From NCBI GenBank assembly GCA_965206675.1, contig CBDBKL010000008.1:434001-498000 (forward strand): a DNA stretch of 64,000 bases, given 5' to 3'. The DNA comes from CBDBKL01 sp965206675 (lineage in GTDB: Bacteria; Bdellovibrionota; Bdellovibrionia; Bdellovibrionales; JAKFYE01). A program made the translations under genes and the position numbers. Each line of letters starts with the position of its first letter. The stretch's first letter is position 1. The notes beneath the pieces were generated by a model that ran no database searches, was not told the DNA's origin, and worked only from the letters and a program-made list of their open reading frames with translations. Positions 55,395 through 63,222 of this stretch are shown here, one piece after another.

Positions 55395-56213
55395 TTATTT
55401 TTTCAATAAGGCCTTTAGGTTTTTCTTGACCTTGTACTTCTTCTGCAGTGATTTGAAGAAGGCATCAAATAGTCTTTTTCTCTTCATATCGAAGACTTGC
55501 GCCCGTATTTTGACTCTATCGGCTTTTTGGAAACTTTTTCGTCCTGTTAGCTTAAGAATATGTAAGCCGTAATTAGTTTCCACGACACCTGTAATTTGTC
55601 CTACTTTTAGCCTCATGGCCGCTTTGTAATATTTTGGGACAAGGGTAAGACGTGTTTGCCACCCGAGATCGCCACCGTGAGGTTTGGTTTGAACATCGTC
55701 GGTATAGAGTTTGACGAGCTCTTCAAAGGGGCGGCGGCTTTTCTTCACTTCGGCATAAATTTCTCGGGCTCTTTTCCTGGCCACTTGGCGTTCTTTTTTA
55801 TTCGCCCCAGGCTTGAGTCCAATGAGAATATGACTCGTGCGGATTTCTGGGTTTTTACGATAATGATTTCTGAGTTCCTTTGAAGAAATAGAGATAGCAC
55901 CCGCTTTAGGTCCAATTTCTTTTTCCAAGAGAGCTCTGTAGAGAACATGTTTGAACTGTTCTTGAACAATGTCGTCATTTTCTAGTTTTCTTTTTTTGGC
56001 CTCTTGAACTCCAAGCTCTAAACGGATCATGTCATCCAGAAAAAGGGCTTTAGACGGTGGATTTATAGGGGTGCCTTTTAGTACTTTTGCGTACTCTTCA
56101 TTAAATTCCTTCAGTGTGATTTTCTCTGATCCAACTTCGGCCAAAACGACGGCGGAGGCCGTTGTTTGATAAAATAAAATAATAAGGGCAGATAAAATTT
56201 GTTTTAACTTCAA
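55395..56213 (-). CDS. Periplasmic parvulin-type peptidyl-prolyl isomerase
   Basis: A signal peptide (ending TTASA) is followed by a SurA-like N-terminal part (VVLAEVGSEKITLKEFNEEY) and a single parvulin domain (IRTSHILIGLKPGANKKE, YTDDVQTKPHGGDLGWQT, ETNYGLHILKLTGRK). The C-terminal tail is strongly basic (RKRLFDAFFKSLQKKYKVKK). Length is 272 residues. It lies upstream of the terminator at about 55.27 kb and so is probably a separate unit from the other two PPIase genes. Confidence 0.88.
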   Translation of the reverse strand: MKLKQILSALIILFYQTTASAVVLAEVGSEKITLKEFNEEYAKVLKGTPINPPSKALFLDDMIRLELGVQEAKKRKLENDDIVQEQFKHVLYRALLEKEIGPKAGAISISSKELRNHYRKNPEIRTSHILIGLKPGANKKERQVARKRAREIYAEVKKSRRPFEELVKLYTDDVQTKPHGGDLGWQTRLTLVPKYYKAAMRLKVGQITGVVETNYGLHILKLTGRKSFQKADRVKIRAQVFDMKRKRLFDAFFKSLQKKYKVKKNLKALLKK

Positions 56214-56333
56214 GGGACACCTCTTTACTGTCTTTTAATGTTAAAGAGTAAAATAGTATTTGGCCAGACCTTTTAAAGAGCGGCTCTTTTGTTAGGGTAG
56301 AGTATTACTTTGGTGTTGTTTTTATCTCTAGAC

Positions 56334-57302
56334 TTAAGCCTGTAACAGTTTCTTAAATTCTTTTGTGAGCTGTGGAACGACTTCAAAGGCGTCGCCAACA
56401 ATTCCATAGGTGGCTTTTTTAAATATGGGGGCCTCAGGGTCTTTGTTTATGGCAACAATGACTTTACTGGAACTCATACCAGCGAGGTGTTGAATAGCTC
56501 CAGAAATTCCCACAGCAATATAAAGAGAGGGGGCAACCGTTTTGCCTGTCTGTCCAACTTGCATAGAGTGGGGAACCCATCCCGCATCTACAACAGCACG
56601 TGAAGCACCGACGGTGGCACCAAGCGTATCTGCTAACTCTTCGATTATTTTAAAATTCTCAGGGCCCTTTAGACCACGCCCCCCAGAGACAATAATATTG
56701 GCTTCTGTTAAATCTAGCTTTTCTGCTGTGGCCTTTACCACATTTGTGACATGAGTTTTAAGGTCTAGCTGTGGTACAGGTACGTTTTTAACTGTGGGAT
56801 TTTGATTTTGTGTTCCATCTTTAACAGGAAGTTGGTTTGGGCGCATGAGTATAATTTTTGTTTGGCAGTTTTTAAATATCACTTGTGCGGAGCATTTTCC
56901 AGCGTAGAGAGGTTTCCTAATGTCTAGTGTTTCATTGTTTAGATCTAGATGAATACTATCCCCTATGTATCCAGAATGTGTTCGTGCGGCCAGTCTTGGA
57001 AAGAGATCTATCGTGAGAGAACTTCCTGATGCGAGAACAATGGAGGGTTTTTCAGAGATTATAATTTGAGAGAGAGCTTCGGTGTACAGTTCTGAATTGT
57101 AATTCTCAAAGACGGCTTCTTCAGAGATGTATACTGTTTGTGCCCCATATTGTCCTAACAGTTTAGGAACTTGTGCACTTCCCTTCCCGAAGGCGATAAC
57201 AGAAAAGTTTGCTTTTGCATCCTGGGCAGCTGTTAATAGCTCCATGGAAGAGGATTTAATTTGCCCTTGATTGTGTTCAATAAAAATTATGATGTTCGGC
57301 AC
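56334..57302 (-). CDS. etfA: Electron transfer flavoprotein subunit alpha
   Basis: FAD-binding partner of EtfB that passes electrons from acyl-CoA dehydrogenases to ETF-quinone oxidoreductase. The C-terminal FAD domain shows GASRAVVDAGWVPHSMQVGQ, TGKTVAPSLYIAVGISGAIQ and INKDPEAPIFKKATYGIVGD, the ETF-alpha signature. The start is GTG with AGGGGA upstream. Length of 322 residues is normal. A short dyad AAAGAG-CGG-CTCTTT (56275-56289) after the gene may be a weak terminator. It follows etfB by 131 bases. Confidence 0.95.
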   Translation of the reverse strand: MPNIIIFIEHNQGQIKSSSMELLTAAQDAKANFSVIAFGKGSAQVPKLLGQYGAQTVYISEEAVFENYNSELYTEALSQIIISEKPSIVLASGSSLTIDLFPRLAARTHSGYIGDSIHLDLNNETLDIRKPLYAGKCSAQVIFKNCQTKIILMRPNQLPVKDGTQNQNPTVKNVPVPQLDLKTHVTNVVKATAEKLDLTEANIIVSGGRGLKGPENFKIIEELADTLGATVGASRAVVDAGWVPHSMQVGQTGKTVAPSLYIAVGISGAIQHLAGMSSSKVIVAINKDPEAPIFKKATYGIVGDAFEVVPQLTKEFKKLLQA

Positions 57303-57433
57303 AAGATTCCCCTGTCAAAAAGTAAGGGTGATTTGTCATTTGTGTTAAAGATGTCATGTCTGTTTAATGATTTCAGTAGAATAACTATTTTTTGAAGGGT
57401 GAGGGTAAGATGTTTTTTCATAATTATTCTTTC

Positions 57434-58198
57434 TTAGATCACTTTACTTTCTTCTCTGAGAAGCTTGGCAAGGTCGATAGCTTGTTTATTGGGATCTCCT
57501 TCTATCATTTTGACAGGAGGTCTTTCTGAGGGGAGTTGGTAGTTTATAAGCTCTACCTTTATATCTTCATTGGTGGTTTCTGATGAAAGTTCCTCAATTG
57601 TTTTTTTCTTAGCCTTCATAATGCCAGGCAGTGTTGCATATCGAGGGGTGTTAATTCCTTTATTAACTCCTATAACGGTGGGATAGGTGACTTCGATAAC
57701 TTCTTGGCATCCCCCTTCGATTTCTCTTTGTACAGAGGCTTTATCTGTGAGGTATTCGATTTTCGTAGCGTTTGTAACATGAGAAAATTTTAAATATTCA
57801 GCCAGCATCTGTGTGACAGCAAAGCCATTGTCATCAATAGCCAGTTTTCCTGTATAGATTATGGAGGGTTTGGGTTTCTGTTGAATACAGTTAGCGAGGG
57901 CTTTTGCAGTGGCGTTGGCGTCCAAAGTTTCTGGGGCATCAATGAGAGTGGCAGTGTCAACACCCATGGCAAGGGCTGTTCTGAGAGCTTCTGTAACGCG
58001 GGCTTTTGGTCCAAGGGCAATGGCTGTCACGGTGCTATTTTCTTTTTTAGCTTTAAGAAGTAGGGCCTCTTCTATGGCATATTCATCGTAGGGATTAATA
58101 ATCCATTTTATATTAGAGGTTTGTAATTTTTGGTCTTCAGAGAGCTGAATTCTTGTTTCTGTATCTGGAACCTGTTTAATGCAGACGTAAATGTTCAA
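57434..58198 (-). CDS. etfB: Electron transfer flavoprotein subunit beta
   Basis: AMP-binding subunit of ETF. The N-terminus NIYVCIKQVPDTETRIQLSE and the block WIINPYDEYAIEEALLLK are typical, with ETF-beta signature region VEREIEGG-like VQREIEGGCQEVIEV. Length of 254 residues is normal. The start is TTG with AAGGAG seven bases upstream. It is divergent from the small gene at 58400. Confidence 0.95.
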   Translation of the reverse strand: MNIYVCIKQVPDTETRIQLSEDQKLQTSNIKWIINPYDEYAIEEALLLKAKKENSTVTAIALGPKARVTEALRTALAMGVDTATLIDAPETLDANATAKALANCIQQKPKPSIIYTGKLAIDDNGFAVTQMLAEYLKFSHVTNATKIEYLTDKASVQREIEGGCQEVIEVTYPTVIGVNKGINTPRYATLPGIMKAKKKTIEELSSETTNEDIKVELINYQLPSERPPVKMIEGDPNKQAIDLAKLLREESKVI

Positions 58199-58312
58199 GA
58201 TGATCTCCTTATGATGAGCTCTGTTTTCTTAAAGTTTTTTGGTTTTGTCTAGTTAGGATATCAGTTAGAGAAAATAGAATTATAGATATAAGCGTCAAAG
58301 ATATACACAGGT

Positions 58313-58321
58313 TTATCCACA
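58313..58321 (+). promoter_or_regulatory. Perfect consensus DnaA box
   Basis: TTATCCACA occurs in the about 200-base divergent intergenic region between etfB and the small gene at 58400. The dnaA-dnaN gap has only variant boxes. It could titrate DnaA or regulate the neighbouring genes; one perfect 9-mer is also expected by chance at roughly this density in a window of this size. Confidence 0.5.
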
Positions 58322-58399
58322 TGAAGGATGGTCGTAGGTCTTGAGTTTTTAAAAAGGTTTGTCGGGTTTTTATAATGTTTGTTTAAAATAAAGGAGGTT

Positions 58400-58597
58400 A
58401 TGGAAAAAGGCTTAGAGCTTATAAGAAAATTGTCTTTGTACACAGGTTTGCCGGAGAGGCTTGTTGTCGAAGAATTAAAATCTTTGGCTAACCAGGCGGG
58501 AGTGGATTCAGAAAATATCAGTTTAGAGGATTTCAGGGAGATTCTGTCTCAATATGCTCAGGATGTACTTACCAATGCGAGGACTAAACTTTCCTAA
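58400..58597 (+). CDS. Small protein of unknown function
   Basis: About 65 residues, helical and charged (KGLELIRKLSLYTGLPERLV, DSENISLEDFREILSQYAQD), with no signal or membrane segment and no family that I recognise. AAGGAGG lies immediately before ATG 58400, unusually close; a TTG at 58379 is an alternative start. It is convergent with the Fis-like gene. The strong ribosome-binding site supports a real gene. Confidence 0.55.
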   Translation: MEKGLELIRKLSLYTGLPERLVVEELKSLANQAGVDSENISLEDFREILSQYAQDVLTNARTKLS

Positions 58598-58649
58598 GCT
58601 TTTGGCGCAGAGCATTTTCCGCCGTGCAAGAAAGACACATAACTAGGGT

Positions 58650-58946
58650 TTAATTTTTAAATTTAATGTCGTAGGTGTCGATTTTTTTCTTTAACGTGTT
58701 TCTATTAATGCCAAGCATCTTTGCTGTTCGTACTTGATTTCCCTTGTGATTCTTAAGGGAGAGTTCAATGAGTGGTTTTTCGACCTGTTCCATGACGATA
58801 CCGTAAAGGTCGTTGATATCAACTGAAGAATTTTCTTCTTTTTGATCACTGAAAAAGACTTCTAGTTTTTTTCTAATGAGGTTTTCGAGACTGACAGATT
58901 TTAAATTAGCGACGAAGAGGTGTTCTGTATTTGTTTCCATGGCCAT
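58650..58946 (-). CDS. Fis-type DNA-binding protein
   Basis: The C-terminal 40 residues hold a Fis-family helix-turn-helix (NQVRTAKMLGINRNTLKKKI), as in Fis and the C-terminal domains of NtrC-type regulators. The N-terminal 50 residues do not match a receiver or AAA+ domain, so this is a stand-alone Fis-like protein of 98 residues (Fis itself is 98). It may bend DNA or control a regulon. Whether it is a Fis orthologue cannot be settled by eye. Confidence 0.8.
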   Translation of the reverse strand: MAMETNTEHLFVANLKSVSLENLIRKKLEVFFSDQKEENSSVDINDLYGIVMEQVEKPLIELSLKNHKGNQVRTAKMLGINRNTLKKKIDTYDIKFKN

Positions 58947-59283
58947 CCTTTACTCAATAACAATCTATAAGTGACCCAATAGGTTTTCCGCTGCGTCACT
59001 CTTTAAATGTACAGCAAATTGTATTGATGTACTTTGAAGTGAATAAAAAAACGAAATAAAAAGTAGGGGCGCAGATTTGTCTAAAAAGTTTTTTTTTGCA
59101 AGAAATTTTTAATTTATTTATTTTTAATGATGGGCTGTATAATTTAAAATTTTTTTTGAACAAGTTTTGTTGACAGTAAAAGATCCTTTTTCATATAAGG
59201 TTTTCGGCTTCAAAGTAAATCTACTTGTTCAAGACCTTTTTTATTCAAAGGAAAACTCTCTTTGTATCTTTATAAGAAAAATT
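58947..59283. other. AT-rich intergenic region with an isolated promoter-like site
   Basis: This 337-base region has no convincing gene. A plus-strand promoter-like pair, TTGACA at 59170-59175 and TATAAG at 59194-59199 (18-base spacer), points away from any plus-strand gene. About 40 bases further on, small dyads (AAGTA-AATC-TACTT, CTTG-TT-CAAG) precede a T6 run at 59237-59242, so a very short RNA is conceivable. Confidence 0.4.
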
Positions 59284-59550
59284 CTAAAGACGGTTTAACA
59301 CAGTCCACCCTTGGGGTTTGTATTGAGTTACCAGTTGTTGTTCCCTTCTACGCGCAGCCTGCTCCGTAGAGAATGGGCCTTCCCCTGTGTCTTTGCATTT
59401 TGAGTCTGTTTGATTGGCGAGATGAAAAACTTCTGTGTTATGTGAATTCGATTTATGTTCTGTAAATCTTTCTTCTATTTCTCTTTCTGTGGTTCCGATG
59501 TAGATTTGTCTTAAACGGTTATTTTTTATTTCATAAACCTTCCATATCAT
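59284..59550 (-). CDS. GIY-YIG domain protein
   Basis: An 88-residue protein with the GIY-YIG endonuclease fold: the first strand motif as VYEIKNNRLRQIYIGTTERE, the Arg region EIEERFTEHKS, and a C-terminal Glu-containing helix (EQAARRREQQLVTQ). Single-domain GIY-YIG proteins vary in function (DNA repair, restriction, mobile elements). A ribosome-binding site is present just upstream (AGGAGG on the minus strand). It lies in an accessory-looking region with other nuclease-like genes. Confidence 0.72.
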   Translation of the reverse strand: MIWKVYEIKNNRLRQIYIGTTEREIEERFTEHKSNSHNTEVFHLANQTDSKCKDTGEGPFSTEQAARRREQQLVTQYKPQGWTVLNRL

Positions 59551-59813
59551 ATATCCTCCTTTTGTTTAGAGTGATCTTGAGTAGGGCAGTTATAAATTGC
59601 ATTGGATGAGTCTACTAACAGATGTCATTGTTAGTTCTATTTTAACACCATGTTCTGACTGTGTTGTTTTTCATTGAGAGTCTGTGGCTCAATGGGTCGT
59701 TTATCAGGTACAAAAGAAGTCGGAGTTCTTAACTAAGAATAGTATAAATCAAGAAGTGTTAGAACTGTATTATAATTATGAGAGACTGTTTACAATTGAG
59801 ACAATAGATGTTT

Positions 59814-60839
59814 CTACTTTTTCTCTTCTTGTATTTTTTGAATTTCAGACAGGGGAAGGCCTGTTATGTCTTTAATTGTATGTGTGTCAAAACCTTTTCT
59901 TAACATATTAAGAGCTGTTTTTCTAACTCCCTTGTCCAGACCTTCTTGCAGACCTTCTTTTCGACCTTTTTGCAGTCCTTCTTCTCGACCCTCTTGTAAT
60001 CCCTCTTGCAGTCCTTTTTTTCGTCCTTCTTTCAGACCCTCTCTCAGTCCTTCTTTTAGCCCTGCTGCTTTTGCTTCATCATGTATAAAGTCTTTTTCAG
60101 CTTTCTGATCTCTTATAAACTTCAACCTAGCTTCTTCTTGCATCCTGAGCTTGTCATCCATTGACAGAGTTTCTAAGTGTTTTGTTGCTTCTTTCATCAC
60201 TTTATCCTTTTGAGCCAATTGCTCTAATTTCGTAGAATCTATTCTACTTGAGTGCTTTAAAGTATAGCACCAATAGTCTTCTAAATCAATCAGAGACTTT
60301 ATTATCTGCTTTTTAAACTTAGATAGCTCTATAAACACAATTTTTAAATCTTCACTAAATTTAAAATAAGGCCTTTTATCTGATCTTATAGAAAACGAAG
60401 AGACAACATCTGTAGTGTCATTAAAAATTTGAAATTTAGTAAAAACTAAAGAGTACGTTAAGTTAAGCTTTTCATAGGATTGAGAAACTTCTAAATCCTC
60501 TGTGTAGAGTTTAGCCCAATAGAACAATACTCTGGAAAGAAAACCTCTCTTTTGAGCGGATTGCATTTCAACATTAATTTTTTCTCCGGTATCAAGTTGA
60601 AGTCTGAGATCTAGAACGATTTGTTTTTGTTCCTTAGTGTCCGGATAAATTTCGTTATTTAATATGGAAACTTTTGTGATTTTCTTATCTGGGGGGAAGG
60701 GTAAAAAGGTTTGGAGTAGAGAAATCAGGACGTTCTGATTCCTTGTAAAGTAAACCTTAAACATTAAATCTTGGCTTAAATCGATATATGTATTGGGGTG
60801 AACTTTCTTTTTATTTTTCATAAGGGTAGTGGAAAGCAA
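59814..60839 (-). CDS. Rpn-family PD-(D/E)XK recombination-promoting nuclease / putative transposase
   Basis: The N-terminal about 240 residues resemble the Rpn/PDDEXK_2 family (YIDLSQDLMFKVYFTRNQN, KQIVLDLRLQLDTGEKINVE with VEMQ as the E-x-Q site, FYWAKLYTEDLEVSQSYEKL). The C-terminal part has the family's charged repeats of the type EGLxEGxxEG (LKEGRKKGLQEGLQEG), then GLPLSEIQKIQEEKK. Length is 341 residues. Rpn proteins promote RecA-independent recombination and can act as toxins. ATG 60821 is an alternative start. Neither start has a clear ribosome-binding site. Confidence 0.85.
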   Translation of the reverse strand: MLSTTLMKNKKKVHPNTYIDLSQDLMFKVYFTRNQNVLISLLQTFLPFPPDKKITKVSILNNEIYPDTKEQKQIVLDLRLQLDTGEKINVEMQSAQKRGFLSRVLFYWAKLYTEDLEVSQSYEKLNLTYSLVFTKFQIFNDTTDVVSSFSIRSDKRPYFKFSEDLKIVFIELSKFKKQIIKSLIDLEDYWCYTLKHSSRIDSTKLEQLAQKDKVMKEATKHLETLSMDDKLRMQEEARLKFIRDQKAEKDFIHDEAKAAGLKEGLREGLKEGRKKGLQEGLQEGREEGLQKGRKEGLQEGLDKGVRKTALNMLRKGFDTHTIKDITGLPLSEIQKIQEEKK

Positions 60840-60894
60840 AACTGATGCACAGCTAAGAACGTAATAAATGCTTCCTCGCGGCCGAGTGTGTCCG

Positions 60895-60922
60895 AAATTT
60901 TATCCGGTCCGGATTAAAAATT
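60895..60922. repeat. Near-perfect inverted repeat between rpn and the minus-strand PD-(D/E)XK-like gene
   Basis: The sequence is symmetrical about base 60908: arms ATCCGG (60902-60907) and CCGGAT (60909-60914), extended by A/T flanks to a nearly perfect 12-14 base dyad with one extra base on the right arm. It is preceded by TGTCCGAA at 60889-60896. A related TGTCCGAA plus dyad occurs at 61.71 kb. Confidence 0.75.
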
Positions 60923-61001
60923 CTGATGTCTAGATATTCAGTTCAATTTGATGCGATTAGAAATGTTCTCATATCTTTTTATTTAATATCTTGAAACAAT
61001 A

Positions 61002-61583
61002 TCAGGTTAGAATGCATCCAAAAGATTTTGGTTCAAAGGTTTTCTTATTAGTGATACTGGCACCGCTATCAGTAGCTTTTATGACAAATAAACCCTGTTC
61101 TTCAGTTTTGTTTTCTGTTTCTTTATCCACCTCTAAATAGGCAATGGCTCCATAAATCTTATCGTGATAGTAGCCAGAGAAAAACCCCCTAACCTCTTTT
61201 AATTTACCTATAAATTCATCCATATATAGATACTCGGGCTTTGTTACGACTTGGACAACAACAATTTCAGTCTTGTTAGTGGCAATAATATCATATTCTA
61301 CCTCTACACTGTAATCTAAGCGGTTATAATGTTTGGCTCGAGAAAGAATACTAGTTATTGCAATATCTCTTTCGCTTAACAGACGAGCCAGGTCCCCTTT
61401 TACTAAAGACTCTAGAAACTTTTCCCATGGATCATATTCAAGACGTTGAGACCAAGCATAGGGTTTTTCTGTTTCAGAATCTATTTCTACATCTTCGCAA
61501 TCTGTTTCTTTTATCTGATGGTCTGTATTCTTCATCCGTTTTTTGAGTTCGATCACTTTGGCATCGGATTTTTTTGTTGTCAT
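61002..61583 (-). CDS. PD-(D/E)XK-like protein with apparently lost active site (DUF3782-like paralogue)
   Basis: A 193-residue relative of the gene at 61849, sharing ESLVKGDLARLL, YDIIATN, KIYGAIAYL and a C-terminal KATDSGASITNKK. The putative nuclease core reads YDIIATNKTEIVVVQVVTKP, so the Asp (98) is kept but the E-x-K of the active paralogue is Q111-V-V113. The N-terminal coiled-coil repeat is reduced to a relic NTDHQIKETDCED. This is probably a catalytically dead partner or regulator. It is divergent from its paralogue. Confidence 0.72.
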   Translation of the reverse strand: MTTKKSDAKVIELKKRMKNTDHQIKETDCEDVEIDSETEKPYAWSQRLEYDPWEKFLESLVKGDLARLLSERDIAITSILSRAKHYNRLDYSVEVEYDIIATNKTEIVVVQVVTKPEYLYMDEFIGKLKEVRGFFSGYYHDKIYGAIAYLEVDKETENKTEEQGLFVIKATDSGASITNKKTFEPKSFGCILT

Positions 61584-61848
61584 TTTTTTCCCCGCACTGA
61601 CATGTACATCTCTTTATATTTGTTATTTAGTAAGTATGATGAACATCTAGCTTCATATCGCATTTAAATAGCATAGTTGATTTAAAGGCACCATCCTAAA
61701 TTTCCGAGACTCTGTCCGAATCTCGGACCATGTTTTGCTTCAAAACCAATTTGTTTGGTTTTCAGCCCTATTTCTTTTTTGCAAAGACTTTTGCCAGAAT
61801 TGATTTTTTAAACAAGAAACTATAAAAATAAAAGAAGGAGAAGGGCAA
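61584..61848. other. Divergent intergenic region with competing hairpins
   Basis: The 265 bases between the paralogous nuclease-like genes hold TCCGAGA (61703-61709)/TCTCGGA (61721-61727) and, overlapping, GTCCGA (61714-61719)/TCGGAC (61723-61728). The right side ends in a strong ribosome-binding site (AAGAAGGAGAAGGGC) before ATG 61849. No gene is visible. Confidence 0.55.
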
Positions 61849-62526
61849 ATGTCACAACCAAGAAAGAAAGTTACAGCAGAAGAGTTCTGGGCCGGAATGG
61901 CGGAGCTTAAAGAGCAAATGAGGGATACAGACCGTCAAATCAAGGAAACTGGCCTTCAAATGAAAGAGGCCGACCGACGGTTAGAAAAGCAAAGGCAAGA
62001 GACGGATCGTCAAATAAAAGAGACTGGCCTTCAAATGAAAGAAACGGATCGTCAGTTTGAGAAACAAAAGCGAGAAACTGATCGTCGTATTAAGTACTTA
62101 GATGAGCTTTTCACAGGCCAGTGGGGAAAGCTAATGGAGTCTCTTGTTAAGGGAGATCTTGTTAATTTGTTAAACGAGAAAAACATTGAAGTTAAAACAC
62201 TGGCTCGAGAGACAGAAACTGTTTTCAAAGGCGAACCTTATCAATTTGACATTATTGCTATAAATGGACAAGAAGTGGTGGTGGTTGAGGTAAAGACCAC
62301 GTTAAGGCTTCAAAATGTGAAAGACTTTATAGATAAGTTAGGATTTTTTAAGAAAGTGTTTCCCTATTATGCTGATAAGAAAATCTATGGAGCTATAGCT
62401 TATTTAAAGGCCAATGAGGGAACGGACATTTATTCAGAAAAGCAGGGTTTGTTTGTCATAAGAGCTACGGGAAGTAGTGCGAGTATAACAAACAAGAAAG
62501 CTTTTAAACCGAAAGTATTTGGATAA
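61849..62526 (+). CDS. PD-(D/E)XK nuclease-like protein with coiled-coil repeats (DUF3782-like)
   Basis: A 225-residue protein. Residues 27-80 form a coiled coil made of two 25-residue direct repeats beginning TDRQIKETGLQMKE and a partial third. The C-terminal domain carries a nuclease core FDIIAINGQEVVVVEVKTTL with Asp134, Glu147 and Lys149 in the D...E-x-K arrangement. The family is found widely as proteins of unknown function and its target is unproven. A strong ribosome-binding site precedes it. Confidence 0.75.
   Translation: MSQPRKKVTAEEFWAGMAELKEQMRDTDRQIKETGLQMKEADRRLEKQRQETDRQIKETGLQMKETDRQFEKQKRETDRRIKYLDELFTGQWGKLMESLVKGDLVNLLNEKNIEVKTLARETETVFKGEPYQFDIIAINGQEVVVVEVKTTLRLQNVKDFIDKLGFFKKVFPYYADKKIYGAIAYLKANEGTDIYSEKQGLFVIRATGSSASITNKKAFKPKVFG
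61927..62076 (+). repeat. 75-base tandem duplication in the nuclease-like gene
   Basis: Two in-frame 75-base units (61927-62001, 62002-62076) encode 25 residues each, starting TDRQIKETGLQMKE. A third partial copy starts at 62077. The units differ at third-codon positions and at a few residues, so the duplication is not recent. Confidence 0.85.
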
Positions 62527-62660
62527 GTTTTCATATATTCTTTCATTCTCGAATCAGTGTATTTATAAATTGTCTTAAAGAGTTTCATGATCTTTTCTAG
62601 AAATTGTTTTTTCTGATCACATATTTTCGATTCACTTCATTGTCATAGCGGCAGATAAAA

Positions 62661-62695
62661 AAGAAACCATGCCGGTGGACATGGTTTCTTTTTTT
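62661..62695. terminator. Bidirectional Rho-independent terminator
   Basis: Stem AAGAAACCATG (62661-62671) and CATGGTTTCTT (62680-62690) with an eight-base loop, followed by a T run to 62695 on the plus strand; an A run on the left gives the T run on the minus strand. It would end both the nuclease-like gene and pilA transcripts. Confidence 0.92.
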
Positions 62696-62751
62696 ATAGA
62701 AAAAATCTTTTTGTTTACTAGTCAGATTAACTATATTCACAGACGGTACCG

Positions 62752-63222
62752 TTAACTACAGCCTGCCGTCGCACAATCATCATTTGTATTAGCAATAGCA
62801 GCACCTACGGCTCCGTCAGTATTTACTTGGGTACTACCAGCCTCGTTATCTACACAACCTAAAAACTTATTAGCATTGGTTCCATATCCGTTTGTGCCAT
62901 CTGACCAAACTTCAATACACCATGTGTTTTCGGATGAAGTGATATTACCAGCTGTAGCTCCAGCAATATTAACTGCAAAACCTGGTATTTCCGTTGACAC
63001 TTTAGCTTCCAAATCAGCATCATTGGTTCCTTTGCCAATACCTTGATTTGTTCGAACTGTCCTAGCTGCGAGTACTAATGCGCTTTCTACAACACCATCC
63101 CTAGCATCTTTTTGGAAACCTTGATAAGCTGGAATGGCAATCGCAGCTAGAATTCCTATAATGGCTATAACAATCATTAACTCTATGAGTGAAAACCCTT
63201 TTTGACTTCTGATAATATTCAT
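62752..63222 (-). CDS. pilA: Type IV major pilin (PilA-like)
   Basis: The prepilin leader MNIIRSQKG is followed by the N-methylated helix FSLIELMIVIAIIGILAAIA; cleavage is after Gly9, and Glu5 of the mature protein is present. The head domain contains four Cys (TWCIEV, FLGCVDN, DDCATAGC), one or two pairs of which could form disulfides. Length of 156 residues is typical. No pilus-assembly genes are nearby. It faces a strong bidirectional terminator downstream. Confidence 0.92.
   Translation of the reverse strand: MNIIRSQKGFSLIELMIVIAIIGILAAIAIPAYQGFQKDARDGVVESALVLAARTVRTNQGIGKGTNDADLEAKVSTEIPGFAVNIAGATAGNITSSENTWCIEVWSDGTNGYGTNANKFLGCVDNEAGSTQVNTDGAVGAAIANTNDDCATAGCS

Noticed and set aside
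59684..59875. Plus-strand frame of 63 codons between the GIY-YIG and Rpn genes
   Set aside because: GTG start without a ribosome-binding site, no recognisable motif, and its end overlaps the conserved C-terminus of the Rpn gene on the other strand. It could be a remnant, but I cannot support it.
59866..60108. Plus-strand frame rich in Ser/Pro/Phe repeats opposite the Rpn gene
   Set aside because: It is the antisense shadow of the EGLxEG repeats in the Rpn C-terminus.
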